DNA of 64,000 nt from G965115915 sp965115915 (GCA_965115915.1 OZ220483.1:930001-994000); one strand, 5' to 3'. Positions 1 through 7,091 are shown, counted from the first letter of the stretch. Notes: generated by a model from the letters alone, not told the origin. A program made the numbers and translations.

Positions 1-159
1 GATGTTATAATGAAAATTTGCCCGCATGGTGTCATATTGTCGCCAATCCGAAGGCTTGCTTGATGCGTCCAATCCGGCTCGTTCATGCAACCGACCGGGC
101 GCCTTGTCAAGTCGTGTTTGCCGGATGTCAAATGCGGGTGGTGGTATGATGCCAGTCTA

Positions 160-675
160 TCATTTATCAGGGAATAGAGGGTCTGGCAGGTTGTAAAACT
201 CAATCTGTTCGCTTATTTGCCGAGTACGCGTGTCATCCAGCAGTTCCATGATGTTTTCCTCCGGTTCCTTGAACTCGCCAACCTGCTGGATGCCTTTGTC
301 CAGCTTGTTCTGAGTTTTGATGATCAGATCATGCAGCGCATTCGTGTAGGTCAGTTGGTAGGCCCGGGGTGGCCCCGCAGCCTGTAGGTGTTCCATCCTG
401 CGTACCCATAGATAGATTTTGCCCTCCTTGCCGCTTTCCTTGTCCGGTTGGACGACCTGGGAAGACACCAGCATGAACTGTGCCGGCAACTCCTGTTTGG
501 TTGGCCATCCGAGCAGTGGCGGGAATGACAGCCAGCTTACAGCGTAAAACAGGGAAGTCAGGATGATGCTGATGGCCTTTATCAGCCAGTGTAGTTGGGA
601 ATACAGGCTGATACTCAGTAGCAGCAGTGCCAGTATGATATAGGCCGCACTGAGACCGACTATACCCAGTGTCAT
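160..675 (-). CDS. Small membrane protein, last gene of ExbB/ExbD-like cluster
   Basis: A 171-residue protein of no family that I recognise. Two hydrophobic segments (about residues 3-27 and 32-55) are followed by a charged soluble domain of about 115 residues, which ends in an acidic, Gln/Glu-rich stretch. It starts 28 bases after the ExbD-like gene and reads the same way, so it is probably the last gene of the operon that begins with the cytochrome b561 or DUF302 gene. By position it may be an accessory subunit of the proton-channel pair. That role is inference from neighbours only. Confidence 0.6.
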   Translation of the reverse strand: MTLGIVGLSAAYIILALLLLSISLYSQLHWLIKAISIILTSLFYAVSWLSFPPLLGWPTKQELPAQFMLVSSQVVQPDKESGKEGKIYLWVRRMEHLQAAGPPRAYQLTYTNALHDLIIKTQNKLDKGIQQVGEFKEPEENIMELLDDTRTRQISEQIEFYNLPDPLFPDK

Positions 676-703
676 AACGCGAAACCCACGGACGGGAGGA
701 GAA

Positions 704-1300
704 TCATCCCAGTATCACGATATTTTTGGGCAGAAAATTGATATTTCCCACCTTGCCGTCACGACCGATACTGAAGCGCAGGGCTGTTTTTTCATCGCCT
801 TTCTTTTCCATTTCCACAGAACCATAGTAAACGACCTCCAGTGCGGGATTGACCTTGACCAGCCGCACGCTTACCTCCACAGGTTTTTGCGTCTCCGTGG
901 CATAATAATGCAGATTGACGACATATTCTCCACGCACCACGCCGCGCAGCGTGACGATTTCCTGATTGAGCGGGTTTTGCACTTCTTCCCCATCGATAAA
1001 TATCACATCGTTTATCAGGCCACGGTCGTCTCGGTCCAGGTGCAGTAGTCCGACTTCCGGGTTTCGAAACCAGACGATCTGTCCATTGGGGTCTTCGACC
1101 CACACATCGATGTCATCCGGACTGTCATCTTCCCAGGTGATGCTCAGTATGTATTCGGCTTTGGGGTCGATGATACCTGTTTTTGCCTCCGGATTCATAA
1201 ACATGATAGCGACCAGAAAAAGCAGAGTGAAGCCGAGCAGGGCGTTGAACAGCAGATCGGTGAAAGGGTCCGAGTACGAGCGTCTTTTGCGTGGTGACAT
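704..1300 (-). CDS. ExbD/TolR-like protein with a beta-rich periplasmic domain
   Basis: A 198-residue protein with a short basic N-terminus (MSPRKRRSYSDPFTD), one transmembrane helix at about residues 17-36 and a periplasmic domain. This matches the topology of ExbD/TolR proteins, and the gene follows an ExbB/MotA-type gene by 30 bases. The periplasmic part is not a normal ExbD domain. Its pattern of D-D-IDVWV-DP-G, then LDRDDRG, then RGEYVVNLHYY resembles the beta-sandwich of DUF2135/YfaP-like proteins. An Asp sits just before the membrane segment (SDPF) rather than inside it, so proton coupling through an Asp in the helix, as in ExbD, is not clearly supported. The function is unknown. Confidence 0.6.
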   Translation of the reverse strand: MSPRKRRSYSDPFTDLLFNALLGFTLLFLVAIMFMNPEAKTGIIDPKAEYILSITWEDDSPDDIDVWVEDPNGQIVWFRNPEVGLLHLDRDDRGLINDVIFIDGEEVQNPLNQEIVTLRGVVRGEYVVNLHYYATETQKPVEVSVRLVKVNPALEVVYYGSVEMEKKGDEKTALRFSIGRDGKVGNINFLPKNIVILG

Positions 1301-1330
1301 TGGCCAAGTGATTTCTGGTGTACCGGGTTA

Positions 1331-2185
1331 TCACAAACTGTCCGTAGCGTGTGCTGTTGCCCCCGTCTCTGTTGGTCGAGTTTTGGACATGCTGTTGCAC
1401 TGTACCGCAATATGCCGACACATGGTGAGCAGTTCATCGCAGTGCTGATCTATCATATGATACTGCAGTGAAGCGAACAGGCTACACACCAGCCCCGCCA
1501 GCGTGGTGTACAAGGCTGTGCCCATACCGTTACTCATATGTTTCAGGACTTTCTGCATGGTGGCCACATCAAAATCACTGATGTTGGAGACCGAGCCAAG
1601 CATGAAGATGAAGCCGACAATGGTCCCGAGCAGCCCCAGCTTGAGCATCATGTCTGCGGCAAACCAGCCGATCTCCTGCGGGCCTTTCAAGCGTACTTCA
1701 TAGACCTCGCCGAGGTCTCCGTTATCCACCCAGGGCCCGTCGTTTACAGTGTTGTTGCGCCCGGTACAGGTTTCCCGCAGATAATCTGTCACTATGCATT
1801 GCGGGATGGAGGTGTCGTTGAGTAACAGGGCGTTGCCTTGTACCCTCAGGTGTTGCTGGTCGTTCAGGGCGGCGGTGATTGTCCTGGCGGCCCGCTGACT
1901 CAACTGATGTTGGCGCGATATGACGCAGACTCGATACAGGCAGTGCACGCTTATCAGCAGATATGCCAGCGCGATAATCCAGGAGATCCGGCTGCGGTCA
2001 ACGCTGAATAGATGCCAGATAACGCCCTGATGCCAGGAACAGAACAGCGCAAAACCGATAAGCCCGGTGAGTATCAGCCAGGCCAGTAACAGAAAATGGT
2101 CCGGCTTGTCATACATCGGCCCAGGCTCATCCGACCGGGATGTCGTTTCGGCGGGTCGTCCAAACAGTGTCTTGAGACGTCGCAT
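1331..2185 (-). CDS. MotA/TolQ/ExbB-family proton channel protein
   Basis: A 284-residue inner-membrane protein. Hydrophobic segments lie near residues 31-50 and 66-86. The ExbB-type core follows at about residues 175-255, with the GLLGTIVGFIFML helix and the GMGTALYTTLAGLV helix that line the channel in this family. Proteins of this family use the proton gradient to drive a periplasmic partner, and the ExbD-like protein encoded next is the expected partner. About 85 residues between the second helix and the core form a cytoplasmic insert. It lies 9 bases downstream of the DUF302 gene, so the two are likely co-transcribed. The driven process is not known. Confidence 0.75.
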   Translation of the reverse strand: MRRLKTLFGRPAETTSRSDEPGPMYDKPDHFLLLAWLILTGLIGFALFCSWHQGVIWHLFSVDRSRISWIIALAYLLISVHCLYRVCVISRQHQLSQRAARTITAALNDQQHLRVQGNALLLNDTSIPQCIVTDYLRETCTGRNNTVNDGPWVDNGDLGEVYEVRLKGPQEIGWFAADMMLKLGLLGTIVGFIFMLGSVSNISDFDVATMQKVLKHMSNGMGTALYTTLAGLVCSLFASLQYHMIDQHCDELLTMCRHIAVQCNSMSKTRPTETGATAHATDSL

Positions 2186-2194
2186 ACGGTTTCC

Positions 2195-2710
2195 TCAATG
2201 CATGATCTCGAACGGGTCTTCAGCGACGGCGTAAGCGACGGTTTTCTTGATTAACGCATTGATTTCGCGAACCAATTGGCGAGCCTCCGTGGTGCTCCCG
2301 GACAGTTCCGGTAACAGGCTGGCACCCGCCCGTATCCCTGCCGTGGTCTCGCTGATCAGGATACGATAGGGGCAATGGTACAGATAGGCGTCTGTCGCTT
2401 CCAGCAGGGTGTGGGCGTATTCCAGATTGCAGAATAGCAGCACGTCGTGTCGCGGGAATTTTTTGTAGCCGCGCTCACGCAGCCCTTTACCGACCTCCAG
2501 TCGGGACAGCAACCGGAAATTGTATTCGCCAAGTGCGAATTCCGCATCCTCTACCACATCGTCGAAAGCTTTGTCACTGAGGCGTTCGTAATGGCTTACC
2601 GGTACCGTGCTGGACTCACCGGATGCCTGTCCATGGTGAGTGACGAATAGTGCCATCCCTGCGAGTAACGGCCATACCGGACATCGCCACATTCCCGATT
2701 CCCGGCCCAT
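2195..2710 (-). CDS. Exported DUF302-domain protein
   Basis: A 171-residue protein with a hydrophobic N-terminal stretch (WPLLAGMALFVTHHGQASG) that looks like a signal peptide. An internal ATG at 2692 would give a more typical signal sequence than the ATG at 2710. The C-terminal half has the DUF302 pattern: a CNLEYAHTLLEA segment followed by a YHCPYRILISE segment. DUF302 proteins are small, mostly exported and of unknown biochemical role, and are often found in sulfur-oxidising and autotrophic bacteria. The gene sits between the L,D-transpeptidase and the ExbB-like gene in one minus-strand run. Confidence 0.65.
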   Translation of the reverse strand: MGRESGMWRCPVWPLLAGMALFVTHHGQASGESSTVPVSHYERLSDKAFDDVVEDAEFALGEYNFRLLSRLEVGKGLRERGYKKFPRHDVLLFCNLEYAHTLLEATDAYLYHCPYRILISETTAGIRAGASLLPELSGSTTEARQLVREINALIKKTVAYAVAEDPFEIMH

Positions 2711-2792
2711 CAGACCCGGTTCAGCGGGGGACTTGCCGGTCCGATTTCAGGCCTTCGCCACATCGCAAACTCACACCTTTGCGTCAAAAATA

Positions 2793-3377
2793 TCAATTTG
2801 TTATAACAACTTGCGTTCCAATACTCATGTATTTCATCAAGTCATTGATCTGTTCGTTGGTCAGCGCGATACAGCCGTCGGTCCAGTTGCTCAACTCGTG
2901 AATGGTCAGTTTCTCCTCGGTGGTTTTGCCGATACCGTGGATACCGATAAACCCGCCCAACTGTGTGTTCTGCGGTGGCATGCGGCGCTGTCTGTAGGAT
3001 TTGGCAATCCGTTTGAAGTCTTCCAGGCTGATCAGCTTGTTGTTGTATCCGTACCAGGCATCGATCATGTTCGGGTAGTTGAGCTGCATGAAGAGGTGAT
3101 ACTTGCTCTCCCGGTTGAAGCGGATGATGCGGTACACACCGATTGGCGTTACCTCGTCTCCCCGGCGTCTCTTGTTGCCCGGGCCTCCCTTGCCAAGGGC
3201 GACCGGATAGACCTTGACAAGTTTCGTACCATGGCGCAGTTCCAGCTTTTTTTTGCTTTTTGAGACCAGCAGGTGGTATCCATCGGCAAACGAGGAGGAG
3301 GGTTCAGGTTCCACGGCCCGTAATGTCGGTGCCAGGGTACCGCCAAGGACGATGCAGAGTAGCAGGGCGCGGATCAT
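2793..3377 (-). CDS. L,D-transpeptidase family protein (YkuD domain)
   Basis: A 194-residue exported protein. Residues 1-21 form a signal peptide. The YkuD catalytic region follows, with GIHGIG and the catalytic segment SNWTDGCIALTN, whose Cys is the nucleophile (family pattern: S/T-x-G-C). Enzymes of this family make 3-3 cross-links in peptidoglycan or attach lipoproteins to it. It lacks a LysM or other wall-binding domain, so it is a minimal member. It is encoded 21 bases downstream of cytochrome b561 and 82 bases upstream of the DUF302 gene. Confidence 0.85.
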   Translation of the reverse strand: MIRALLLCIVLGGTLAPTLRAVEPEPSSSFADGYHLLVSKSKKKLELRHGTKLVKVYPVALGKGGPGNKRRRGDEVTPIGVYRIIRFNRESKYHLFMQLNYPNMIDAWYGYNNKLISLEDFKRIAKSYRQRRMPPQNTQLGGFIGIHGIGKTTEEKLTIHELSNWTDGCIALTNEQINDLMKYMSIGTQVVITN

Positions 3378-3398
3378 GCTGATGCGTTGTGGTATGTC

Positions 3399-3947
3399 TC
3401 AGGCTTTTCGTATGGGTGGTGTCATGCGTTGCAGGATATGGACTTCACCGCGTTTCACATGCACGATTACAGCAAGGATGTGGCACACTATCAGTGCGAC
3501 CAGAAGAACAGAGGATATTTCGTGTATTTCGGTAAAAAACTCGTTCAGTTCAGGGCTTTTCCAACCCCAATCCGGTAGCGGGATGCCCCAGAAGCGGGTC
3601 TTGTATCCGCTGAAGGAAGAGGACAGATAGCCGGATACGGGTTGTACGAACATGCTCAGGTAAAGCAGGAAGTGTACGCCCCGGGCACCGCGTTTTTGCC
3701 AGCTTGCCAGTTCCTCGGGCAGTGGCGGAGGTGGCGGGGGCAGTAGCCGCCAGCACAGACGGACGACGACCAGCAGCGCCAGGCTCAGTCCGATGGATTT
3801 GTGCAAAGCAAAAAACCAGCTTCGTTCCGGGGAACCCTTGGGCAGATCCTCCATGTACCAGCCCAACCCGAGCATCAGCAGGATGAACAATGCCATGAGC
3901 CAGTGTAGCAACATGGCAAAGTGATCGTATCTACCGATGGTTGTCAT
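3399..3947 (-). CDS. Cytochrome b561 family protein
   Basis: A 182-residue integral membrane protein with four predicted helices. It has the family's haem-ligand histidines: HW in the first helix (FAMLLHWLMALF), HKSIG at the start of the second, HFLLY in the third and H in the last (VLLVALIVCHILAVIVHV). Bacterial b561 proteins pass electrons from the quinone pool to periplasmic acceptors. A Pro-rich loop (LLPPPPPPLP) follows helix 2. It is the first gene of the minus-strand run. The 125 bases before it lead back to the first pqqA terminator. Confidence 0.85.
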   Translation of the reverse strand: MTTIGRYDHFAMLLHWLMALFILLMLGLGWYMEDLPKGSPERSWFFALHKSIGLSLALLVVVRLCWRLLPPPPPPLPEELASWQKRGARGVHFLLYLSMFVQPVSGYLSSSFSGYKTRFWGIPLPDWGWKSPELNEFFTEIHEISSVLLVALIVCHILAVIVHVKRGEVHILQRMTPPIRKA

Positions 3948-4073
3948 TGGGTTGGAAGCAGAACCTCAGATGGCGTCTTACCGTAGCAGACAAATCGCCA
4001 CGGGTCAAAATCGGCCCGGTTGTGTGCGATGTGCTTCGCTTGGTGGACGCCAGCGTTCATCGACAGGGCAAAA

Positions 4074-4099
4074 GAAAAGGGGCCTTCAGGCCCCTTTTC
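4074..4099 (-). terminator. Rho-independent terminator of first pqqA gene
   Basis: A perfect 11-base-pair hairpin (GAAAAGGGGCC, loop, GGCCCCTTTTC) followed on the minus strand by TTTTCTTTT. It lies 18 bases after the pqqA stop codon, so the message is expected to be short and monocistronic. Confidence 0.8.
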
Positions 4100-4117
4100 G
4101 GCAAAAAAGGTTTTGAC

Positions 4118-4192
4118 TTACTTGTTGTTGATATACATCGTTACCTCAAAGCCAAAACGAATATCATTGTATGCAGGGGTTTCCCATTTCAT
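4118..4192 (-). CDS. pqqA: PQQ precursor peptide PqqA, copy 1
   Basis: A 24-residue peptide beginning MKWETPAYND and ending EVTMYINNK. It carries the PqqA signature: a conserved Glu at 16 and Tyr at 20 (E-V-T-M-Y), which PqqE joins by a C-C bond on the way to pyrroloquinoline quinone. PqqA is normally 22-29 residues. The start is fixed by a strong ribosome-binding site (GAGGAG, 8 bases upstream). It differs from copy 2 by one residue only (Asn9 here, Ser9 there). A terminator lies directly behind it, and a sigma-54 promoter, IHF-like site and upstream palindrome lie in front. No pqqB, C, D, E or F gene is in the window. Confidence 0.93.
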   Translation of the reverse strand: MKWETPAYNDIRFGFEVTMYINNK

Positions 4193-4274
4193 GGCATTTT
4201 CTCCTCGTTTTTCGAGTTTAGTCGGGAGGAACTGTTCAGAGCAAACTGCCCGGTTCCGTATTTGTGAGTGATCT

Positions 4275-4291
4275 AGCAATGAATGTGCCAG
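4275..4291 (-). promoter_or_regulatory. Sigma-54 (-24/-12) promoter of pqqA copy 1
   Basis: The minus strand reads CTGGCACATTCATTGCT. This has the TGGCAC and TTGCT boxes of the sigma-54 consensus, with exactly 10 bases between GG and GC. The box ends 82 bases before the pqqA start codon, giving a leader of about 70 bases. The second pqqA gene has the same element at the same distance. Confidence 0.8.
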
Positions 4292-4319
4292 TTGTGATAA
4301 ATGCTCGGGCGAATGATTT

Positions 4320-4332
4320 TAAGTAGTTGATA
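4320..4332 (-). promoter_or_regulatory. IHF-like site between enhancer and sigma-54 promoter, pqqA copy 1
   Basis: The minus strand reads TATCAACTACTTA, a full match to the IHF consensus WATCARNNNNTTR in an AT-rich stretch. IHF bends DNA so that a distant activator can touch sigma-54 polymerase. It lies 29 bases upstream of the -24 box. Copy 2 has an equivalent site 40 bases upstream of its -24 box, one helical turn further. Confidence 0.55.
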
Positions 4333-4423
4333 GAGAATAAATAATAGAACAGCATCGGTGACGGTTCATGTCCCGTCCAGTGGCCTTTGTTGCAAGGTGT
4401 TTGGTTTTTATCCCGCACCAAAC

Positions 4424-4437
4424 GGTTGATATCAACC
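4424..4437. promoter_or_regulatory. Palindromic upstream activator site, pqqA copy 1
   Basis: A perfect 14-base palindrome, GGTTGATATCAACC, about 160-170 bases upstream of the predicted start of transcription. On the minus strand it is followed by N10-GGATAAAAACC and, further on, GCAACAAAG. Both are repeated upstream of the second pqqA gene without gaps in the first 35 bases. Position, symmetry and duplication fit the binding site of an NtrC-family activator. The site also lies in the divergent space before the YHYH gene. Confidence 0.55.
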
Positions 4438-4599
4438 AATATGGCGAGACATTCCGGCTATCATCATATGAACCATGGTTATTTCCGTATCCGCTGACGT
4501 ATTTTATTTGGATAATATTGTTGTGGTTCCCGGTTGAAATTTATCTGTTACGGCCAGTAAATGCCTGTATCATTTATTTGCCAAACAGGGGGTAACTCA

Positions 4600-4869
4600 A
4601 TGAATTTCCATACTATCATGCATGCATGTCGCATGTTGTGCCTTGTTTTATTCAGCACTGTCAGCATTGTTGAGGCACATCCGGGCATGACTGCATCAGA
4701 CGGCTGCCACTATTGCCGTACAAACTGTGACTATTGGGGGCGGCCGTATGGTGAGAGGCATTGCCATTCGGCAGTGAAGAAGAAGCCAAGCAAGAAGCTC
4801 GACCGAGACAGCGTGTCAAAGCCGGACAGCAAGGACACTATCCATACCCCTTACAGGATTGACAGGTAG
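4600..4869 (+). CDS. Secreted YHYH-domain protein
   Basis: An 89-residue protein with a signal peptide (residues 1-26, ending VEA before HPG). The mature part has the YHYH pattern HPG-T--DG-H-CRTNC--WG-PYGE-HCH, then a Lys/Asp/Ser-rich tail. The family is small, Cys/His-rich and exported, with no known function. A metal-binding role is a guess from the conserved Cys and His. The start at 4600 is chosen because AGGGGG stands just upstream and the signal peptide begins there. It lies between the two pqqA genes on the opposite strand, which may or may not be meaningful. Confidence 0.65.
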   Translation: MNFHTIMHACRMLCLVLFSTVSIVEAHPGMTASDGCHYCRTNCDYWGRPYGERHCHSAVKKKPSKKLDRDSVSKPDSKDTIHTPYRIDR

Positions 4870-4910
4870 GGGCAGTATGTATAGAGAAAATAGTATATAA
4901 AATCCAATAA

Positions 4911-4936
4911 AAAAGGAGCCTGTACAGGCTCCTTTT
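4911..4936 (-). terminator. Rho-independent terminator of second pqqA gene
   Basis: A perfect 26-base palindrome built from AAAAGGAGCCTG and its complement, followed on the minus strand by TTTATTGG. It lies 28 bases behind the pqqA copy 2 stop. Because it is symmetric with T-runs on both sides, it may also end the YHYH transcript coming from the other side. Confidence 0.8.
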
Positions 4937-4964
4937 CCCATAATGGAATTGAGTTAACGAGTAC

Positions 4965-5039
4965 TTATTTGTTGTTGATGTACATCGTTACCTCAAAGCC
5001 AAAACGGATATCACTGTATGCAGGAGTTTCCCACTTCAT
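4965..5039 (-). CDS. pqqA: PQQ precursor peptide PqqA, copy 2
   Basis: A 24-residue peptide identical to copy 1 except Ser instead of Asn at residue 9. Glu16 and Tyr20, the residues cross-linked in PQQ synthesis, are present. The ribosome-binding site is AGAGGAGAGG just before the ATG. The coding DNA and the control region are both duplicated, but the DNA between the control elements has diverged strongly. The duplication is therefore old, or the elements have been kept by selection. The gene is monocistronic, with its own terminator and sigma-54 promoter. Confidence 0.93.
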   Translation of the reverse strand: MKWETPAYSDIRFGFEVTMYINNK

Positions 5040-5122
5040 GATTTCCTCTCCTCTTTGAGTACTGTGAGTGAACAATGGGTTCCTGCATATGACTGCCGCA
5101 TGAACCCGCCATGTGCATCATA

Positions 5123-5139
5123 AGCAATGTGTGTGCCAA
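5123..5139 (-). promoter_or_regulatory. Sigma-54 (-24/-12) promoter of pqqA copy 2
   Basis: The minus strand reads TTGGCACACACATTGCT, with TGGCAC and TTGCT boxes and exactly 10 bases between GG and GC. It ends 83 bases before the ATG, against 82 in copy 1. Keeping this element while the surrounding leader diverged argues for function. Confidence 0.8.
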
Positions 5140-5178
5140 TTTCCATTTCTGTGTATTTCGCATCTGGGGTGGTGTGTG

Positions 5179-5191
5179 TAAGACATTGATA
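5179..5191 (-). promoter_or_regulatory. IHF-like site, pqqA copy 2
   Basis: The minus strand reads TATCAATGTCTTA, a full match to WATCARNNNNTTR. It lies 40 bases upstream of the -24 box and 93 bases from the upstream palindrome (91 in copy 1). Confidence 0.55.
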
Positions 5192-5284
5192 TACCGTATT
5201 TATATGGAGTATATTGGTGTGTGGATGCGGGTTTGCGGTGGGTCGCTTTGTTGCGGCGGGCATGGTTTTTATCCGCTGAGTGAT

Positions 5285-5298
5285 GGTTGATATAGACC
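5285..5298. promoter_or_regulatory. Upstream activator site, pqqA copy 2
   Basis: GGTTGATATAGACC on the plus strand, a degenerate form of the perfect palindrome at 4424-4437. On the minus strand GGATAAAAACC follows after the same 10-base gap, and GCAACAAAG lies further on, as in copy 1. It is about 170-185 bases upstream of the predicted transcription start. Confidence 0.5.
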
Positions 5299-5606
5299 AT
5301 TTATAGCACCACTCCCGTGCTGTTGTCCCGCTATCCGCCGGAACACTGGCAGGGTTGCAGCCAGGATAGCGTTTTGCCAACGCCGGAGCCCCCATCCGCA
5401 TACTGCAACTGGCACCCGGGTCCGGCAGTTTGTGCTACCATGAAACCCCGTAGGCCACATTAATGGTCTGTTCAGTGGTGCCTTGTTTCAGGGTGCCATA
5501 CTCGCTTGTCATCAATGCCTATAGAGATTTCAAGACCCAAACGCAGGTTCAGGCACTGTGTGGCGGTTTGCGTTGCCATGAGGTTTCTTCACTTGCCGCG
5601 TCCGGC

Positions 5607-7091
5607 ATGAGAGCGCGTTATTTTCGTTCCCTCAGGACCTTCATCCTGGTCCATGAGGGGGTCTTGCTGTTGTTGATAATGGTAACCGGGTTTATCGGCG
5701 GCATGTCGGCTTATTTTTGGCAGCGCAGTTCATCCGAGTCGGCACGCCTGAATGCCATGCTTGCGCTGGCTGAGCAGGTGCGTGGCGATTTATACGCTCA
5801 GGTGCAGGGGGCACTGCGTGCCCGGGTGCTGCCAGAGGAGGAGGGCAACTGGGCGTGGGAGGAAGCCCATGCTGGCCATTCACGCAGAATCGACGACAGT
5901 TTCAACATGTTGCGTCGCCACGCGGAGTCCCAGGCTGAGGCTCAGGCGGTACAGACCCTGCAAGTAAGTTATCGGCAGATACAGTATGATATGGATAAAT
6001 TCTCCCGCGCCCCGCGTCCAGGCAAGTTATTGGCACATATCCGGATCAGTGACCATGATGTGGCTTTGCGCATGCTCGGTGGTTTTGAGCAAAAGTATAC
6101 GCTGTTCAAGTCCGAACTCAGGGCACGGCAGGAACAGCTCGATCATACCCTTGTGGTCTGGGCTGAGGTTGCTCCGATTGTTATTCCGATCCTGATCGTA
6201 ATCGCTATATTGGTGATACTGTATACCCGTCTGAGTTTCAATCGAGGCTTTGTCAAGCCGATCGCGGCGGTTATTCGGGGTGCGCAGCGCATGAGTCGGG
6301 GACACCTGGAGGAACCGGTGCCGGAGCAGGGCGTGGCCGAGGTATCCGAGTTGGCTGATACGCTGAACAGGATGGCCAGGGATCTCAAGCACAGTCGCGA
6401 TGCCCTGGTGGAAAGCGAGAGGCAGGCCGCCTTGGGTGAACTGGTGCCTGTAGTCGCGCACAATATCCGTAATCCGCTGGCCAGCATTCGTGCTACTGCG
6501 CAGATGATCGATGCGGACGATAGCCCGGAAGAGTTGCAGGAGACCTGTCAGCGTATTATTGCCGCCACCGATCGCCTTGGACGCTGGGTCAATGCACTGG
6601 TCTCCTATCTGCATCCGCTCAAGCTGCATTTGGGCAATGTACTGGCGAGCCAACTCCTGCTTCCGCCGTTGGCTTTGCTGGAGAATCGACTGAAAGAAAA
6701 GCGGATACAACTGGTGCGTACCGGCTGGGAAAATGATCGCCTGCTGGAGGTGGACCCGGATCTGATGGAGCAGGCGATCTATGGTCTGATGGCCAACGCG
6801 TTGGATGCCGCACCGGATGGTAGTGTGTTGGAATTGAAGATGAGCAGTCGTGAGGAGTACCTCCTGCTACATATTATTGACAGTGGTCCGGGGATGCCGT
6901 ACAAGCCAAAGTCGGGTCGGTTGGAACCGGGGCTTTCAACCAAGCGTTTTGGCACCGGTTTGGGCATTCCGGTTGCGCTGAAAATATGCCAGAAACATGG
7001 CTGGAGTATCCAGTTTGACAACGTGGAACAGGGTGGAACAGAGGTTGTTATTGCCGCCCCGCTGAGTAGCATCTCCAAGGCCAGACCGTGA
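5607..7091 (+). CDS. Membrane sensor histidine kinase
   Basis: A 494-residue two-component sensor. Two membrane helices (about residues 12-36 and 182-208) enclose a periplasmic region of about 145 residues with no recognised ligand domain. A HAMP linker (about 210-265) follows, then the phospho-acceptor helix with His near residue 285 in VVAHNIRNPLASIRA. The ATPase domain has its N box (LMANALDAAPDG), DSGPGMP and GTGLGIPVAL. The H-box type HN-RNPL is common in NtrB/AtoS-like partners of sigma-54 regulators. The downstream regulator overlaps by four bases (ATGA), so the pair is one system. The start at 5607 places the first helix near the N-terminus. An earlier in-frame start exists at 5463. 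Confidence 0.85.
   Translation: MRARYFRSLRTFILVHEGVLLLLIMVTGFIGGMSAYFWQRSSSESARLNAMLALAEQVRGDLYAQVQGALRARVLPEEEGNWAWEEAHAGHSRRIDDSFNMLRRHAESQAEAQAVQTLQVSYRQIQYDMDKFSRAPRPGKLLAHIRISDHDVALRMLGGFEQKYTLFKSELRARQEQLDHTLVVWAEVAPIVIPILIVIAILVILYTRLSFNRGFVKPIAAVIRGAQRMSRGHLEEPVPEQGVAEVSELADTLNRMARDLKHSRDALVESERQAALGELVPVVAHNIRNPLASIRATAQMIDADDSPEELQETCQRIIAATDRLGRWVNALVSYLHPLKLHLGNVLASQLLLPPLALLENRLKEKRIQLVRTGWENDRLLEVDPDLMEQAIYGLMANALDAAPDGSVLELKMSSREEYLLLHIIDSGPGMPYKPKSGRLEPGLSTKRFGTGLGIPVALKICQKHGWSIQFDNVEQGGTEVVIAAPLSSISKARP

Larger units (their letters stand above)
4193..4599. other. Divergent control region between pqqA copy 1 and the YHYH gene
   Basis: 407 bases without a protein gene. The left part holds the pqqA ribosome-binding site, the sigma-54 promoter, the IHF-like site and the palindromic activator site, listed separately. 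The right part (about 4440-4590) is AT-rich and must contain the promoter of the plus-strand YHYH gene. I see no clear sigma-54 box for that gene. Confidence 0.6.
5040..5606. other. Divergent control region between pqqA copy 2 and the sensor kinase
   Basis: 567 bases. The left 260 hold the pqqA copy 2 leader and its three control elements. The right 300 run up to the proposed kinase start at 5607. In this part an upstream in-frame start at 5463 would add 48 residues with no domain character. I see no RNA gene or clear promoter there. Confidence 0.5.

Noticed and set aside
3985..4000. A GG-N10-GC pattern (TGGCGATTTGTCTGCT on the minus strand) before the cytochrome b561 gene, resembling a sigma-54 promoter
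   Set aside because: Only part of the -24 and -12 boxes match, no upstream palindrome or IHF-like site accompanies it, and GG-N10-GC is frequent by chance.
4424..4450. A sigma-70 reading of the shared pqqA upstream element (TTGATA-17-GATAAA)
   Set aside because: The second copy has TCTATA at the -35 place, and the element lies over 200 bases from the gene. The sigma-54 enhancer reading explains position, symmetry and duplication better.
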